64,000 nucleotides of DNA from Flavobacterium taihuense. GTDB taxonomy: Bacteria; Bacteroidota; Bacteroidia; Flavobacteriales; Flavobacteriaceae. The position numbers and the translations under genes were made by a program. The notes under the pieces were generated by a model. It saw only the letters and a list, made by a program, of their open reading frames with translations, was not told where the DNA came from and ran no database searches. Of the stretch, positions 63,238 to 64,000 are shown one piece after another. The stretch is from the NCBI RefSeq assembly GCF_019351435.1, contig NZ_JAHWYN010000007.1, forward strand, positions 186,001 to 250,000, written 5' to 3'. Position 1 is the stretch's first letter. Each line of letters begins with the position of its first letter.

Positions 63238-64000
63238 ATGCAAGAACGCAATAATTATACAGAAATAGAAGATTTTTTGGCCGATGTCTCATTCCAGTTA
63301 TGGGTACGATCAAAAGTAGATAATCAAGGTTGGGAAGAATGGACTTTAGAAAATCCCGATCGTGCCAAATTGGTCGAAAATTCCAGATTATGGCTATTGG
63401 CGATGTCCGTACACCATGAAGAGATTCCATCTGAAGTTATCCAAGGCGGATTAGAATCCACTTGGGAAAAAATCAATAAAAAAGAAAAATCATCAGCCGA
63501 AGCAAAAAGATCTACGATAGAATTATGGCAAAAAAATTGGTTGAAAGCGGTTGCCGCAGTATTCGTGTTTGGCTTTTTATCCAATTGGTTTTACAATAAT
63601 CATTTTGTTTTCAACAATTCGGAGTCCACTTATAATGAAATCATAAAGGATGATTACACTGATCTTGTGGAGCAAACAAATCATTCATACAAACCACAAA
63701 TAATAACGTTGTCTGATGGTAGTTCTGTTCTTCTAAAACCAAATAGCAAGCTGAGTTACCCCAAAATATTCACCGGAAACACTAGAAAAGTATACCTCTC
63801 AGGAGAAGCTTTTTTTGAAATTAGCAAAAATCCAAAAAAACCTTTTTTTGTATATGCTAATGAAATTGTAACCAAAGTTGTTGGAACGAGTTTTAGAATA
63901 AAAGCATACGCCGATTTACCAAATGTTGAAGTAATTGTTCGAACTGGTAAGGTTAGAGTTAAACCTAATCCGTCCATAACAAATTCAAAAGAAAAAGAAA
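63238..64000 (+). CDS. FecR-family anti-sigma factor (partial, cut by window end)
   Basis: An open frame of 254 codons from the ATG at 63238 to the window edge without a stop. The N-terminal cytoplasmic DUF4880-like part (FLADVSFQLWVRSK, WEEWTLENPDRAKLVENSRLWL) is followed by one membrane segment (about residues 104-120) and the FecR domain (TLSDGSSVLLKPNSKLSYP, KVYLSGEAFFEI, VVGTSFRIKAY, VRTGKVRVK). It would hold the sigma factor at the membrane until a TonB-dependent receptor signals. A SusC/SusD pair usually follows such a gene, just beyond this window. Confidence 0.9.
   Translation, partial: MQERNNYTEIEDFLADVSFQLWVRSKVDNQGWEEWTLENPDRAKLVENSRLWLLAMSVHHEEIPSEVIQGGLESTWEKINKKEKSSAEAKRSTIELWQKNWLKAVAAVFVFGFLSNWFYNNHFVFNNSESTYNEIIKDDYTDLVEQTNHSYKPQIITLSDGSSVLLKPNSKLSYPKIFTGNTRKVYLSGEAFFEISKNPKKPFFVYANEIVTKVVGTSFRIKAYADLPNVEVIVRTGKVRVKPNPSITNSKEKE

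Overview
The window looks like a chromosome segment of a Flavobacterium-type member of the Bacteroidota. It is AT-rich, several genes are preceded by the Bacteroidota -7 element TAnnTTTG, a SusC/SusD pair is present, a giant surface protein carries a type B type IX secretion (T9SS) C-terminal domain, and the intergenic spaces hold several families of hairpin-bearing dispersed repeats. I see no rRNA, tRNA, CRISPR array, prophage or classical insertion sequence.

Region 1 (30-12993) is an amine / omega-amino-acid catabolic block. On the minus strand, read right to left, are an NhaC-type antiporter, two tandem paralogous GNAT acetyltransferases, a class III aminotransferase, an amidohydrolase, an Lrp/AsnC regulator, a second class III aminotransferase and a semialdehyde dehydrogenase. 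Divergent from these are a CoA-acylating (methyl)malonate-semialdehyde dehydrogenase, another GNAT and a third class III aminotransferase. The likely chemistry is transamination of GABA or beta-alanine-like amines to semialdehydes, then oxidation to succinate or acetyl-/propionyl-CoA. A CHASE4-type hybrid histidine kinase (13061-15175) follows.

Region 2 (15279-42287) is a polysaccharide utilization locus for beta-mannan, probably acetylated galactoglucomannan. A surface GH26 lipoprotein and a GH5 mannanase cut the polymer. SusC, SusD and a TIG-domain lipoprotein bind and import fragments. GH27, GH2, GH3, GH5 and two acetyl-esterase candidates remove decorations and trim the chain. A second, probably periplasmic GH26 can release mannobiose, which a GPH symporter imports. 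A cellobiose 2-epimerase and a GH130 phosphorylase then convert mannobiose to mannosylglucose and on to mannose-1-phosphate plus glucose. One AraC regulator sits between the two divergent halves.

Region 3 (42532-52242) holds a gene remnant, a DUF1573 protein, a histidine kinase/response regulator pair, a GIY-YIG nuclease gene between inverted repeats, a three-gene biotin-dependent acyl-CoA carboxylase operon (probably propionyl-CoA, which could take propionyl-CoA from region 1), and a B12-binding radical SAM protein whose reading frame has absorbed a REP-like palindrome.

Region 4 (52375-64000) holds a 2411-residue SprB-like secreted protein with 18 + 5 internal repeats, an alpha/beta hydrolase, an ArsR/SdpI pair with a candidate operator, and the start of an ECF sigma / FecR pair cut by the window end.

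The least-explained structure is a ~100-bp element found twice at operon junctions (21983-22080 and 61931-62030). Each copy ends exactly at the start codon of the downstream gene, contains a palindrome with a compensatory base-pair change between copies, and carries a micro-ORF with the same first residues. All identifications come from reading the sequence; no database search was run.
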